DNA from: FEN-1088 sp031407985 | GTDB lineage: Bacteria > Myxococcota_A > Polyangia > Fen-1088 | Assembly: GCA_031407985.1 (NCBI GenBank) | Contig: JANOJB010000127.1 | Coordinates: 1-64,000 of the forward strand | Length of the DNA stretch: 64,000 nt | Direction of reading: 5' to 3' | In this document: positions 42,098-50,694 of the stretch, piece by piece | How positions within the stretch are numbered: the stretch's first letter is position 1 | Layout of the letters: each line of letters starts with the position of its first letter | Translations under genes and position numbers: made by a program | Notes under the pieces: generated by a model | What the model was told of the DNA's origin: nothing | Databases searched by the model: none | What the model saw: only the letters and a program-made list of their open reading frames with translations

Positions 42098-43792
42098 TTA
42101 AAGGCAGCAGAGCGTCTGGGCACCGGTCGGTGTCAACGCCCCTGATACCGCGGTAGACGCCTGGCAGGTCGGCGCCACGGCCGTCCCGGAAGTCTGCAGC
42201 CCTGGGTGATAGACACCGTTGGGAAAGCACCGGTTGGGCATGGTGGCCGAGAGATAACCGACCGACGACGACGCGGTTGGACACGTGTAGTCGCTACCCG
42301 CGCCAATCAACATCGAATTGCAGTTCCCGCCGGTCGGTGTCCCGCACGCACAGGCGCCGCAGACCCGCGTATCCGTGAACCCCGTGGACCAGGCAGTCTG
42401 GCGCAAGCCGGCGGGACACATGCGCGCGCCTTCCAGCAACAGGCAGGGCGCCGTCGCCCCCACCGTGCGCGGAATACAGGCCTGGGCCGCGCCGCAACCT
42501 CCACCTACCGCGGGCAGACCGCAAAATTTGGTACTGGAACCCCACACCGGCGTTCCCTTGGCCGGGGCTCCGGACGGCAAACAGGTGCCCGTCGGCGTGC
42601 CCCGCCAGGGCCCCATGCGCATGCCGTAGATGGTTCCGAAGGACACGTCGGACCAGGGAACATTCCCGACGCAACCGCTTGCCGAGCTGATTGTCGTGAC
42701 CAGTTGGCCTCCGCTGTTGGCGGTGCATTCAGGGGAAGCGGACGTGTAGTAGCCATAGATGTCCGCGCTACAGGTCAGTCCGGCGCTGCCCTGCATACAT
42801 GAACAGCCCGTGCATCCCGCGGCTGTCAACGCGCTTCCCAGCGTGATGAAGTTGGCTGCTCCGGCGGGACAGGCGACGGAAGGCTGCACAGAGGCACCGA
42901 CGGTGCCGCCCGTCGGATCAATCGGTACACATTGCGCCGTCGCGGAGCAGCCCGCCATGTCGGCGCAGTCGGTGAAACCGTTGCAGTCGTCGTCAAGGTT
43001 GTTGAAGCAATTCTCCGCCATATTGGTCGCCACGCAGGTGCCCCCGCGACCACCGCCGCCGGCCATGCCGCCTCCGCCTCCTCTGCCGCCTGTCACCGCC
43101 CCACCGGTCGCACCGCCACCGGTGCCACCCCCGCCACGGCCCGCCGTAACACCTCCGCCGGTGCCACCGCCCCGACCGCCCGTCACGCCTCCGCCCGCAC
43201 CCCCGCCGGTCGCACTTCCACCGGTGCCACCGGTCGCGCCTCCACCGCCGCCGCCACCGGTCGCGCTACCGCCGGTACCACCACCAGCGCCACCGCCACC
43301 GCCCGAACCAGGCGCACCCGCGCCACCGCCCGTGCCCCGACCTCCGGTGCCGGAGGGACGGCCGCCGGATCCCGCAACCGCATCTGCACCAGCATCAACA
43401 CCGCCAAAATCGAACTCGATCGATGTGCACCCAGGCGCCAGGACCGTTGATACCGTGCGCGATCCCAACACGACGGATGCTTGCGCCAGCGTGACCACGA
43501 TGGTCACCGCCGTGTCGGCCGGATATCCCGACGGGAAGGTAACCTCAAAGCCGCCGCTCGCGGCTCCCGAAAGCGCCACCACTTTCTGCCTGGCCACCTG
43601 CCCTTCCACCGTGACGTCGATCGTCAGGCTGTCGGCCGATCCATACGGTCCCAGGCGCAACGACGCGAACACCGTCCCCTGCCGACAGGGTCGCGTGTTG
43701 CCGCAACCGTCCGCGACAAGAACCGCAACGACCCCCAGTAACACCAGCGCGAAGTTCGCCGCCGTCAGGCCATGTCGTCCGGTGCGGTTCAT
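42098..43792 (-). CDS. Cys-rich lipoprotein with Gly-rich linker and MopE-like motif
   Basis: 564 residues. The signal ends in LVADGC (Cys30). A beta-rich domain of about 120 residues follows, then about 110 residues of Gly/Ala/Thr/Arg low complexity. NCFNNLDDDCNGFTDCADMAGC begins the C-terminal part and matches the MopE-like metal-binding repeat with Cys and Asp ligands. The rest is rich in cysteines (CxxC and CxC) with beta structure. Its ATG shares one base with the stop of the TPR gene (TGATG), so the two genes are coupled. Surface location inferred; may bind copper or calcium. Confidence 0.75.
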   Translation of the reverse strand: MNRTGRHGLTAANFALVLLGVVAVLVADGCGNTRPCRQGTVFASLRLGPYGSADSLTIDVTVEGQVARQKVVALSGAASGGFEVTFPSGYPADTAVTIVVTLAQASVVLGSRTVSTVLAPGCTSIEFDFGGVDAGADAVAGSGGRPSGTGGRGTGGGAGAPGSGGGGGAGGGTGGSATGGGGGGGATGGTGGSATGGGAGGGVTGGRGGGTGGGVTAGRGGGGTGGGATGGAVTGGRGGGGGMAGGGGRGGTCVATNMAENCFNNLDDDCNGFTDCADMAGCSATAQCVPIDPTGGTVGASVQPSVACPAGAANFITLGSALTAAGCTGCSCMQGSAGLTCSADIYGYYTSASPECTANSGGQLVTTISSASGCVGNVPWSDVSFGTIYGMRMGPWRGTPTGTCLPSGAPAKGTPVWGSSTKFCGLPAVGGGCGAAQACIPRTVGATAPCLLLEGARMCPAGLRQTAWSTGFTDTRVCGACACGTPTGGNCNSMLIGAGSDYTCPTASSSVGYLSATMPNRCFPNGVYHPGLQTSGTAVAPTCQASTAVSGALTPTGAQTLCCL

Positions 43793-44532
43793 CAGTTCCC
43801 CGCGATCACGCCGAACGTCGGCTTCGGATCTTTGTCCCCGCTGGCGGCGACCAGGATCGCGATGGTGCCACCGACCACCACAGCGCCGACGGCGGCCCAG
43901 AACCAGGGTCGGCGCAGCAATGGCCGCTGCTCCCTGTCGGACGGGCCAACGGATTGCGGAGTGGCCACTACATCCACGTGAATGTCGGCCGCGGGCACGC
44001 CCACCACATTCGGAGGCGGCGCCGGCGGTGCCGCAGCAGCGGGGTCCTTGATGGCGAAGGTTGGTGCGGGCGTCGGTGCGGGTGGATGCGATGGCGCGGG
44101 CGCTGGTGACGGAATTGCGGTTGTCGGGACCGGCGCCGGATGCGTCGACGATCGCGAAGTCGCCGCCCGTTCAGCGGAGACCTCCAGTTCCAGATTGTTC
44201 AAATGACTGCGCGCGTCCTCGGCGTTCGGGGCGTCGCCGTAGAGGCGAACGTAGTTCCGGTACAACTCGACCGCGCGCGGCTTGTTCCCTGCCAGTCGAT
44301 ACGACTGCGCGCAGTTGTACAGCAGAGCCGGATCGGGACGCATGCGAAACGCGGCCTCGTATTCCACGGCGGCATCGGCGTAACGCCCCAGGCCGAAGGC
44401 GGCTGTCGCGCGATCGTAGTGTTTGCGCGCGTCCTCCTTCTGGGCGCGCGCGGGCGGGGGGGAAACGACAAAAACGGCGGAACACAGTGCCGTCAACAAG
44501 AACGTGCGCGTTAGCCAAACCTGCATGAACAA
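43792..44532 (-). CDS. TPR protein with C-terminal W-F-W membrane segment
   Basis: 246 residues (an alternative start at M3, 44526). The N-terminal signal or anchor (TFLLTALCSAVFVV) is followed by TPR repeats at about 32-105 (KHYDRATAAFGLGRYADAAV, YNCAQSYRLAGNKPRAVELY). Residues 120-195 are Pro/Ala-rich. A C-terminal helix (PWFWAAVGAVVVGGTIAIL) precedes a short charged tail. The layout resembles many myxobacterial TPR proteins, and the tail module resembles the one in the protein at 5569. Shares a base with the start of the MopE-like lipoprotein gene, suggesting joint function at the envelope. Confidence 0.8.
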   Translation of the reverse strand: MFMQVWLTRTFLLTALCSAVFVVSPPPARAQKEDARKHYDRATAAFGLGRYADAAVEYEAAFRMRPDPALLYNCAQSYRLAGNKPRAVELYRNYVRLYGDAPNAEDARSHLNNLELEVSAERAATSRSSTHPAPVPTTAIPSPAPAPSHPPAPTPAPTFAIKDPAAAAPPAPPPNVVGVPAADIHVDVVATPQSVGPSDREQRPLLRRPWFWAAVGAVVVGGTIAILVAASGDKDPKPTFGVIAGN

Positions 44533-44664
44533 CGGTCAGGTTATCACTGCCTTGGCCCCGAATGACAATCGCGCCCCATCGTCTGGGTGCCCCCCCCCGC
44601 GGCGACACCTTGCACACCACGCTTGACGACGTTGGCGGGATGGCCTAGGTAGATTTCCGTTTTC

Positions 44665-44736
44665 GGGCGTTTAACTCAGCGGTAGAGTGCGACCTTCACA
44701 CGGTCGAAGTCGCAGGTTCAATCCCTGCAACGCCCA
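44665..44736 (+). tRNA. tRNA-Val (anticodon CAC)
   Basis: 72 bases fold as a cloverleaf. Acceptor GGGCGTT pairs with AACGCCC, followed by discriminator A. The D stem is ACTC/GAGT. The anticodon stem CGACC/GGTCG encloses the loop TTCACAC, giving anticodon CAC for the valine codon GUG. The T arm is GCAGG-TTCAATC-CCTGC. The 3' CCA is not encoded (the next bases are CGA). A single copy, not in a cluster. Confidence 0.95.
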
Positions 44737-44743
44737 CGACAGA

Positions 44744-45093
44744 ACGGCCACCGGCCGACGTCGGGATGGCGTCCAAGGCAGCGCTGCCGACCAGCAGCGG
44801 GCGGACGGTCGTCAAGCCGCCGTAGTTTCCCAGGTTCCCGAGTACGGGATCGCCCACCAGGTTCGTTCCGCCCTCAGCGGACGTGGGAACACATTGGCCG
44901 AGCCCGTCCTGTCATCCAGCAGGTTGTAGGAGGCGCTGAAACTTGGATTGTTGACGGTGATGTACACGTTGTGGACAGGCTGGATGTGACGGAGATGCGC
45001 GCCCGGGCATAGAGGCCGCCGCCGTTGCCGTGGCCATGAATAGGAATGGTTGTCGCTCCTCAGACCCGTTCGACTTCTGAATCGCCCGATCAA
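44744..45093 (-). pseudogene. 350-bp region after tRNA-Val with a possible outer-membrane barrel remnant
   Basis: No convincing intact gene. Read leftward, a frame ending at 44812 contains VYITVNNPSFSASYNLLDDR and FPRPLRAERTWW, somewhat like the last strands of TonB-dependent receptors, but it has no start, lacks the rest of the barrel and other frames look equally open. It could be a degraded gene end. I see no repeats or attachment-site duplication of the tRNA 3' end in this stretch. Confidence 0.2.
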
Positions 45094-48000
45094 TCATCTT
45101 GCATCTTGTTTGGTGGCATCGAGAATCCGTGGGCAGGATCCCTGCAGAGCCCGCAGCAGCGCATCTGAATCGATGTGACCGCCGAAAATAGCGACCGCCT
45201 CATCGACCGCAACGCAATCCGACGCCCCCCCCGCCCCGACCCCGTCCGATCTCAGAATGGTCAGCGCGGTTCTGGCCGCGGTCGCCAGGACTGAATCATC
45301 CGTGCCAGCCAACTCGAACAGCACGGGCATGGCCGCCGCGTGCCGACCAAGCGCCAGGCCAAAGACAGCCGCCACCCGAACTGGTTCGGGCCGGGCGGGA
45401 TTCCGGACCACCGTTTTCAGCAGTAGCTCGTCCCCGGGCCCACCCACCCTACCAAGACTCAGGCAGGCGACGACGGCGGCGTCCGTCGCCCCAAGGGCGA
45501 TCTCGTCCCTCGCCATCTGCACCGCCACGGGTCCACCCACACGACCCAACGCCCACAGAAGCGGCAACTTCAGAGTCGGTCTCGCTTGTTTGGCGACGGC
45601 ATACACAGCGGGCCGCGCGCGTTCATCCCCAAGCCGTCCCAAAGCAATCAGAACGACAGAATCAAGGTCGTCCCTCGAATAAGCCGGGGGATGGGATGCT
45701 GATCGTGGACTGGAATCGGTTGCCCCGATGTCAGGAACGACCACGCGCGCTAGGTGCGGAATCGCCTCGGCGAGGCCCAGCATCCCCAGAACCTCGATCG
45801 CCCGCGCATCGGCCTCGGCATCCGGCTCACTGACCAGATCGATGAGAGGACGCAGGCCTTGCCGCGCGAATCGTCGGAGGTTCGCCATGGACGCAGCATC
45901 ATCTCGTTGCTTTCGGTATGCGGGCGGCACCAACCGTAGGAGCAACGACGCCAACACGCGCCGTCGCGCCTGGCCCCCTGGTGCGCCAACATTCAGATCG
46001 ACCGATCCCGCAAGGTACCTTTCCAGTTCCTCCAGCGTACCGCCGGCCTCCTCAAGAAGGATGGCTCGCCGACCAACCTCCGCGAGGATCTCGTCGTCCA
46101 CGGCATCGCGCAAAGCCTGTCGCAACAACGCCCGCGGTTCATCAACCTCCCCCGTACGCACCAGCAGCGCGGCCAGTGCCAGCGTGGCGGAAGAATCGCG
46201 ATCGGTGTGGATCAACCTGCGATACGTCGCCGAAGCTTGATCGAGACGACCAAGTCGTTCCTGCACTTCGCCCAGGCGCATCACCACACGTTGGTTTCCG
46301 GGAGCGTCCGCGGCCACCCGTTCGACAAACAGGTGTGCGCGCTGGTCTTCGTATCCCGCGAACGCGATGTCGACCAATTGCAGGTCTGTCTCCGCGGCAC
46401 GCTCCGGAAACTGGCGGGACAACTCCTCAAGCCAATACTTCGCCTCGTCGGAGCGACCCACCTGTCGCAAGGAGCGCACCAAGAGCACCACCAAATCCGC
46501 CATCGCCGTTGGCAGGGGAGCGGAGCCTCCCGGTGACCAGGTACTTGGGGATGAAGCGCGCGCGCGCGGGCCCCTGGGGCCTGCGGAGGGAGAGGCGCCT
46601 CGCGGCACTCCGCTATTTGGCGGCGCGTCGGGAGTTTCCAGCGGAGATCCGGGGGCTGCGACCGGCGACGCACCATCGTTCCCCGACAGGGCGCCCTTCA
46701 TGACGGCGATCGCCGCATCGGTCCTCCCGACGCGCAGCAACGTCTCGACCAGGAACGTCAGTGCCTCGCGCTCGGGGCCGTCCTGGCCGATGGCCCGCTC
46801 CAGTTCTCGCACCTGTTTGTCGACGCGCACGATCCCCTCGCGAACCCAAATGGCGATCAGGCGAGAGCGCGCTTCCTGCCGCTCCGACGCGTGCGCGGGA
46901 CCTCGCGACAGATCCAAAACGGCCTCCCATTCACCCTCTGCGTCGCGTGAACGTCCATGGCGTTCGAGAATGGTGGCCAACAACCGACGGTACCGCGCCC
47001 CCCCCGGAGACAGCGCGATGGCTGCCCGCGCCGATACCAGCGCCTCATCCCGAAAGTCATGGTCGCCAAGGATCTCCGCCAGGCGCGCATGGGACTCGGC
47101 TGGTCCCGCCCCCCTTCGAAGCAAAAGGCGCCACGTGTCCAAGGCCGATCGACGCTGCCCGCGCTGAAACCGCAGCTCGCCCAAGGCTATGATGGCCACC
47201 TCGTTGCGTGGCTCTCGTCGCAGCAACGCCATCCAACCACGCTCGGCCCGCGAATCGTCTCCCCATCGGCCTGCAACCTCAGCCAGCGCTCGATACGTCG
47301 CTCCCCCACTGCCCCGACTTGCGAACACGCGGTCGAAGATCCGCCCTGCGACATCGGCGCGCCTGAGTCGCCACAATCCGTCCAGGGTCTCGACCACCAC
47401 GGCGCTGTCAGCGCTTGCCCCTTTCGCAACCGCTTCAAACATCTCTTGGTAAAGCCGCACCAGTTCCATGGCGGTACCGATTCGGCGAGCGACGTCGATT
47501 CGGCGCCGGTGCAACTCGACGTGTCGCGGTAGTCGTCGAATCGCTTCGTCCAACGCCGTCCAGGCTCCACGGAGATCGCCTCCCTCCTCCGCGACGCTCG
47601 TCCGTGCCATCCATTCAATGCTGTCACGCGGGTGAGCCAGTTCGGCCTTGATGTCGTCGAGCACTCCGCGGCGACGCGCGATTTCGATCGACTTTGCCCA
47701 CAGTTCGCTCCGCAGTTCTCCACTGGCGCTCCGGATCCGTCGCCGCGCGCGTTCCAACACCAAAGCGGCGCCATCCGGATCGCCGGCCGCAACCCGAAAG
47801 TTTCCTTCGGCCAGAGCCCATCGGGCACGATCGTCATCGGAGCGCGGTACGAAACCAGATCCTCCCGCCAGAATGTCGGCAGCCTCCGCGGGATGGCCGG
47901 AACGACCAAGAGCCAAGGAGAGATCGAACATGGCGTTGGCGCTCGGCCGCGTACGCACCCACGCCCTGCGGGCCACGACCTCAGCTTCGATATCCCCGAC

Positions 48001-48495
48001 AGCAACGGCTACCGTAATCAAGTCGCGTGCCAGGGCGTCGGTTTCGTGCGTGCCCCGGGCCAACGCCAACGCGGCCCGCAACTCCGTCACCGCGGCAGGA
48101 CCGTCACCTCCCCTGGCAAGAGCGCTACCTCGTCCCCGTCGGGGCGCGATCATATCGGGTAACAACTCCTTCGCTTTCGCGAACGTCGCGGCCGCCTCCG
48201 ACCACCGATGCAACGCCAAAAGAAGTTGCGCGTAAGCAAGTTGAGCGGCGTAGTCACCTGGCTTGGCGGCGGCACGCTGTTCCAGCCGCCGTTGCAGCGA
48301 CCGGATCTGGTTGCCGGAGAGCCCACGAAGTTGTCGGGCTATCTGTTCACCATCAGCCGGCCGTGCGCCGAGCGCCCGTGCCTTCCTCTCCACCAATCCC
48401 GCCGAAGACCGACGGACCTCCCAGTCCGCAAACGCGCTTCCATGCACAACACACGACAGCGCCACCAGAGCGATGCAAATCCGCCGCACGGTCAC
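45094..48495 (-). CDS. large secreted TPR/HEAT-repeat protein
   Basis: 1133 residues from the GTG at 48495. A further in-frame GTG at 48570 exists because the first 38 bases of the start region are duplicated, so the start is ambiguous. The signal peptide (CIALVALSCVVHGSAFA) precedes DWEV. Residues about 40-620 are irregular TPR-type repeats with many Arg/Glu. A Pro/Ser linker lies at about 625-670, followed by further TPRs. The last 250 residues (from about 870) contain HEAT-like repeats (LGRLGDERARPAVYAVA, LGRVGGPVAVQMARDEI). Such proteins serve as envelope scaffolds. No catalytic motif was found. Confidence 0.7.
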   Translation of the reverse strand: MTVRRICIALVALSCVVHGSAFADWEVRRSSAGLVERKARALGARPADGEQIARQLRGLSGNQIRSLQRRLEQRAAAKPGDYAAQLAYAQLLLALHRWSEAAATFAKAKELLPDMIAPRRGRGSALARGGDGPAAVTELRAALALARGTHETDALARDLITVAVAVGDIEAEVVARRAWVRTRPSANAMFDLSLALGRSGHPAEAADILAGGSGFVPRSDDDRARWALAEGNFRVAAGDPDGAALVLERARRRIRSASGELRSELWAKSIEIARRRGVLDDIKAELAHPRDSIEWMARTSVAEEGGDLRGAWTALDEAIRRLPRHVELHRRRIDVARRIGTAMELVRLYQEMFEAVAKGASADSAVVVETLDGLWRLRRADVAGRIFDRVFASRGSGGATYRALAEVAGRWGDDSRAERGWMALLRREPRNEVAIIALGELRFQRGQRRSALDTWRLLLRRGAGPAESHARLAEILGDHDFRDEALVSARAAIALSPGGARYRRLLATILERHGRSRDAEGEWEAVLDLSRGPAHASERQEARSRLIAIWVREGIVRVDKQVRELERAIGQDGPEREALTFLVETLLRVGRTDAAIAVMKGALSGNDGASPVAAPGSPLETPDAPPNSGVPRGASPSAGPRGPRARASSPSTWSPGGSAPLPTAMADLVVLLVRSLRQVGRSDEAKYWLEELSRQFPERAAETDLQLVDIAFAGYEDQRAHLFVERVAADAPGNQRVVMRLGEVQERLGRLDQASATYRRLIHTDRDSSATLALAALLVRTGEVDEPRALLRQALRDAVDDEILAEVGRRAILLEEAGGTLEELERYLAGSVDLNVGAPGGQARRRVLASLLLRLVPPAYRKQRDDAASMANLRRFARQGLRPLIDLVSEPDAEADARAIEVLGMLGLAEAIPHLARVVVPDIGATDSSPRSASHPPAYSRDDLDSVVLIALGRLGDERARPAVYAVAKQARPTLKLPLLWALGRVGGPVAVQMARDEIALGATDAAVVACLSLGRVGGPGDELLLKTVVRNPARPEPVRVAAVFGLALGRHAAAMPVLFELAGTDDSVLATAARTALTILRSDGVGAGGASDCVAVDEAVAIFGGHIDSDALLRALQGSCPRILDATKQDAR

Positions 48496-48574
48496 CCGCG
48501 TATACGCGCTCCAGCGAGCAGAACAGCCCGTCGCTACCACCAGAGCGATGGAAATCCGCCGCACGGTCACCCGC
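48462..48574 (-). repeat. 38-39-bp direct repeat duplicating a start codon and signal-peptide head
   Basis: Bases 48462-48500 and 48537-48574 are identical except for one base (C/G) and are offset by 75 bases, a multiple of three. Each copy contains the leftward GTG start and codons for TVRRISIALV or TVRRICIALV. Initiation at either copy stays in frame, giving a short or a tandem N-terminus. Confidence 0.9.
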
Positions 48575-48795
48575 GGAGCATACGATCCTCCCCACGATCC
48601 GCCCTATGCGCGGCGGGACCTGCCCCAGCACCTATGTTCGCCTGGACCACGATCCACACGCCAGCTACGACCACACGCCATCGGCTACCTAATCCTCAAT
48701 CCGTAGGCGAGGGTGGGCCATCCACCACAACGACCCGAGTCGAGAAGCAGGGACAGCAGCAAACCGGATTGCTGAATCTCACGCATAGAAACGGA

Positions 48796-48822
48796 CGACC
48801 CTCGACCCTGCACCTTCGCAGG
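48796..48822. repeat. partial copy of the PilZ-gene terminator arm
   Basis: The 27 bases from 48796 (CGACCCTCGACCCTGCACC...) repeat the left arm and loop of the terminator at 48861-48887 with one mismatch. No right arm follows here, so this copy cannot fold into the same hairpin. The rest of 48571-48851 shows no gene. Confidence 0.75.
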
Positions 48823-48851
48823 CAAACCGGAGCAGCGGAATATCAACATCG

Positions 48852-48898
48852 AAAAACAAACGACCCTCGACCCTGCACCATCGCAGGATCGAGGGTCG
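48852..48898 (-). terminator. intrinsic terminator for the PilZ gene at 48974
   Basis: CGACCCTCGA at 48861-48870 pairs perfectly with TCGAGGGTCG at 48889-48898. After one mismatched pair, CCTGC/GCAGG extends the stem around a six-base loop. The A-rich tract at 48852-48860 becomes a U tract in leftward transcripts. It lies 75 bases past the PilZ stop codon at 48974. Confidence 0.88.
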
Positions 48899-48973
48899 AC
48901 CGAGGTGAACACACGTATCCCGTCAGCCAGCGGAGGCACACCGAAACGAACGGCGAACCAGAACGCCGCAGGC

Positions 48974-49390
48974 TCAGATCGCCGGCTGCGCCGTGGCCGG
49001 GAACCGCCGCGGGCGCTTTCGGTCGAAGACGAACTCCCGCAAAAGTCTCTCGTGCTTACCGGCCATGCCCGTGAATGTGAGGCCGCTTATGTGAAAATCT
49101 TCATTCATGGCGTCGAATCGAGGCTCGGCGCGTGCCCAGACGATCTCCCCGGTGCCCGGAATCTCGAACTCGACCGAGACCACGCGACTTAACGGAATGC
49201 TGGGCTCAAGCAGCTTCTGAATGAGCAGCCCGGTTGGACTGATGTTCGTTGCAAGTGCCCGAAAGGCGAGGTCGCGAACGTACTGATTCAAAAACATTTC
49301 CACCCGAACCCGAGGAGCGAACCGCCGATCCATCGCCGCCCTGATGTAGTTCATGTAGGATATAGTAGGTAAACAACTTACCTTGGTCAA
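48974..49390 (-). CDS. PilZ domain protein
   Basis: 138 residues from a TTG at 49390 that has AGGA about six bases upstream; ATG 49354 or 49333 are alternatives giving 126 or 119 residues. R23-x3-R27 (RFAPR) and N-x-S-x-x-G (NISPTG, 49-54) are the c-di-GMP-binding elements. A strand pattern SVEFEIPGTGEIVWARAEPRF fits the PilZ barrel. It differs from the first PilZ protein in its C-terminal basic tail. It has its own terminator, and the region upstream holds an AGGTAA-N5-TTACCT palindrome (49366-49382). Confidence 0.85.
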   Translation of the reverse strand: MTKVSCLPTISYMNYIRAAMDRRFAPRVRVEMFLNQYVRDLAFRALATNISPTGLLIQKLLEPSIPLSRVVSVEFEIPGTGEIVWARAEPRFDAMNEDFHISGLTFTGMAGKHERLLREFVFDRKRPRRFPATAQPAI

Positions 49391-49452
49391 ATTTTCCTAC
49401 CTGGTGCAAGAGAATTGCTTCCCGGGGCCTCGATCGGGACTCGAGGCCTGCA

Positions 49453-49620
49453 AGAGATGCCGGAACTCAGGCCCTCGAAATGCCAGAACTCGGGCCCTCG
49501 AAAGTTGCAAGAACTCGGGCCCCTTGAGAGATGCCATACTCAGGCCCTCGAGAGATGCCAGAACTCAGGCCCTCGAGAGATGCCAGAACTCAGGCCCTCG
49601 AGAGATGCCAGAACTCAGGG
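49453..49620. repeat. 25-bp tandem repeat (minisatellite), about seven copies
   Basis: Unit AGAGATGCCAGAACTCAGGC plus CCTCG. Units begin at about 49453, 49478, 49501, 49527, 49551, 49576 and 49601. The three near the right end are almost identical; those at the left carry substitutions and small length changes. There are no unique spacers and no cas genes. The array fills most of the 330-bp gap between the PilZ and anti-sigma genes and has no coding potential I trust. Confidence 0.92.
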
Positions 49621-49720
49621 CGGTCGGGAGAGGCCCAAATGGATCTCTGCTTCGGTCAGGCGGGTCCCCAAGGACCTTCCGCCCCGTGAAACATCGCCAG
49701 TTTAGGCGATTGGGATCACT

Positions 49721-49954
49721 TCAGCTCTCGCGCCGCACGCGCAGGAACGACAGTACCGATTCCTTCACCGAAACGGGAATACTGGTGCTCAGAGCGGCGC
49801 GCGATACCTCAGGCGTACGTCTGTATGTCTCGAAGAAGGTGACGCAGTCCGGGCATTGTCCCAGATGCCTTCGAAAACGAACCTGCTCATCGTCGGGCAG
49901 ATCCCCTTCGAGGTAGTCCACGCAGTAATCAATGAGCTGTTGGCAACTAATCAC
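49721..49954 (-). CDS. zinc-finger anti-sigma factor-like protein (zf-HC2)
   Basis: 77 residues from the GTG at 49954; a longer TTG version begins at 50041. The sequence ISCQQLIDYCVDYLEGDLP followed by RRHLGQCPDC gives the C...H-x3-C-x2-C zinc site of the ZAS/zf-HC2 anti-sigma domain. Residues after about 55 form a short helical tail. There is no membrane helix, so it is a soluble anti-sigma type. No ECF sigma gene is adjacent; the nearest sigma-factor gene is at 53695 and is not an ECF type. Divergent from the SctP/SctQ pair. Confidence 0.82.
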   Translation of the reverse strand: MISCQQLIDYCVDYLEGDLPDDEQVRFRRHLGQCPDCVTFFETYRRTPEVSRAALSTSIPVSVKESVLSFLRVRRES

Positions 49955-50067
49955 AGTTGAGGTTCCGCCCGTGTTTCGATGGCCACGGTCGCCACCGGTT
50001 ACCGAAATTATTACCCGCGGATGTGCAGTGGGAAAGGACAACTTTCGAACGGTTCCGATATCCCGGG

Positions 50068-50694
50068 ATGCAAGGGATCCGAAATCCGACCCAGAATGTC
50101 GGGCAAACTACTCCTTCGACCTACCCTGCCAAGGCGACTGAGTCTAGCGGCCAGGCCGAGGCAACCCGAGGCGGGCCCAGGAATACCTTCGCCGGGGTAC
50201 TGGAATCCGCCGATACCCGGGCAGCCAAGCGCCTCTCGTCCCAGCGGCGCAATGGCATTCTGGAGCCGGAACGCGATTCCGTGGATCCCAAGCATATCGG
50301 CGACCTGTCGTGCTGGTTTCGTGCGGAGAGTCCAGCGGCTCTCTCCGAAAGCACCGCGATACGTCCACCGCTCCGACTGGCGCCCCAGCAACGCGTGTTG
50401 CTCAGCGCCGCCGGCGTGACGCCCCAGGCTCGAATCCAAATCGGTGCCGGGCGGTTGGCCGGGAGCGAGATTCATCTCGCTCTGACAGGCACCCGTATTG
50501 AAGCTCAGCTCTTGACACGAAACGAGACTTCGCGGCAAACGCTGGTTGCGGCTATGGATGCGGTTCGTGAAAACCTCCGAGCGCGGGGACGGGTTGTGGG
50601 ACCTGCCTCGGAGGGTAACCTCCGCTCCTTGCTTCATGAAGATTCTCGGCGGCACCATGCCGGCACCGGATCCGGAAGTGGAGATCCGGTCTGA
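50068..50694 (+). CDS. FliK/SctP-like protein (putative type III secretion needle-length regulator)
   Basis: 208 residues if started at ATG 50068; the true start is unresolved (in-frame GTG 50023 and TTG 49957 exist, none with a good ribosome-binding site). The N-terminal 120 residues are polar and low complexity, as in hook-length proteins. Residues about 130-190 (IQIGAGRLAGSEIHLALTGT, VAAMDAVRENLRARGRVV) resemble the C-terminal Flg_hook domain. The assignment is strengthened by the SctQ gene, whose ATG shares one base with this stop (TGATG). Confidence 0.58.
   Translation: MQGIRNPTQNVGQTTPSTYPAKATESSGQAEATRGGPRNTFAGVLESADTRAAKRLSSQRRNGILEPERDSVDPKHIGDLSCWFRAESPAALSESTAIRPPLRLAPQQRVLLSAAGVTPQARIQIGAGRLAGSEIHLALTGTRIEAQLLTRNETSRQTLVAAMDAVRENLRARGRVVGPASEGNLRSLLHEDSRRHHAGTGSGSGDPV

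Noticed and set aside
42006..42284. N-terminal extension of the DUF4912 protein
   Set aside because: It overlaps the end of the upstream lipoprotein gene and lacks homology-like character.
49453..49620. CRISPR-like repeat array
   Set aside because: Units are tandem with no unique spacers, and no cas gene lies in the window.
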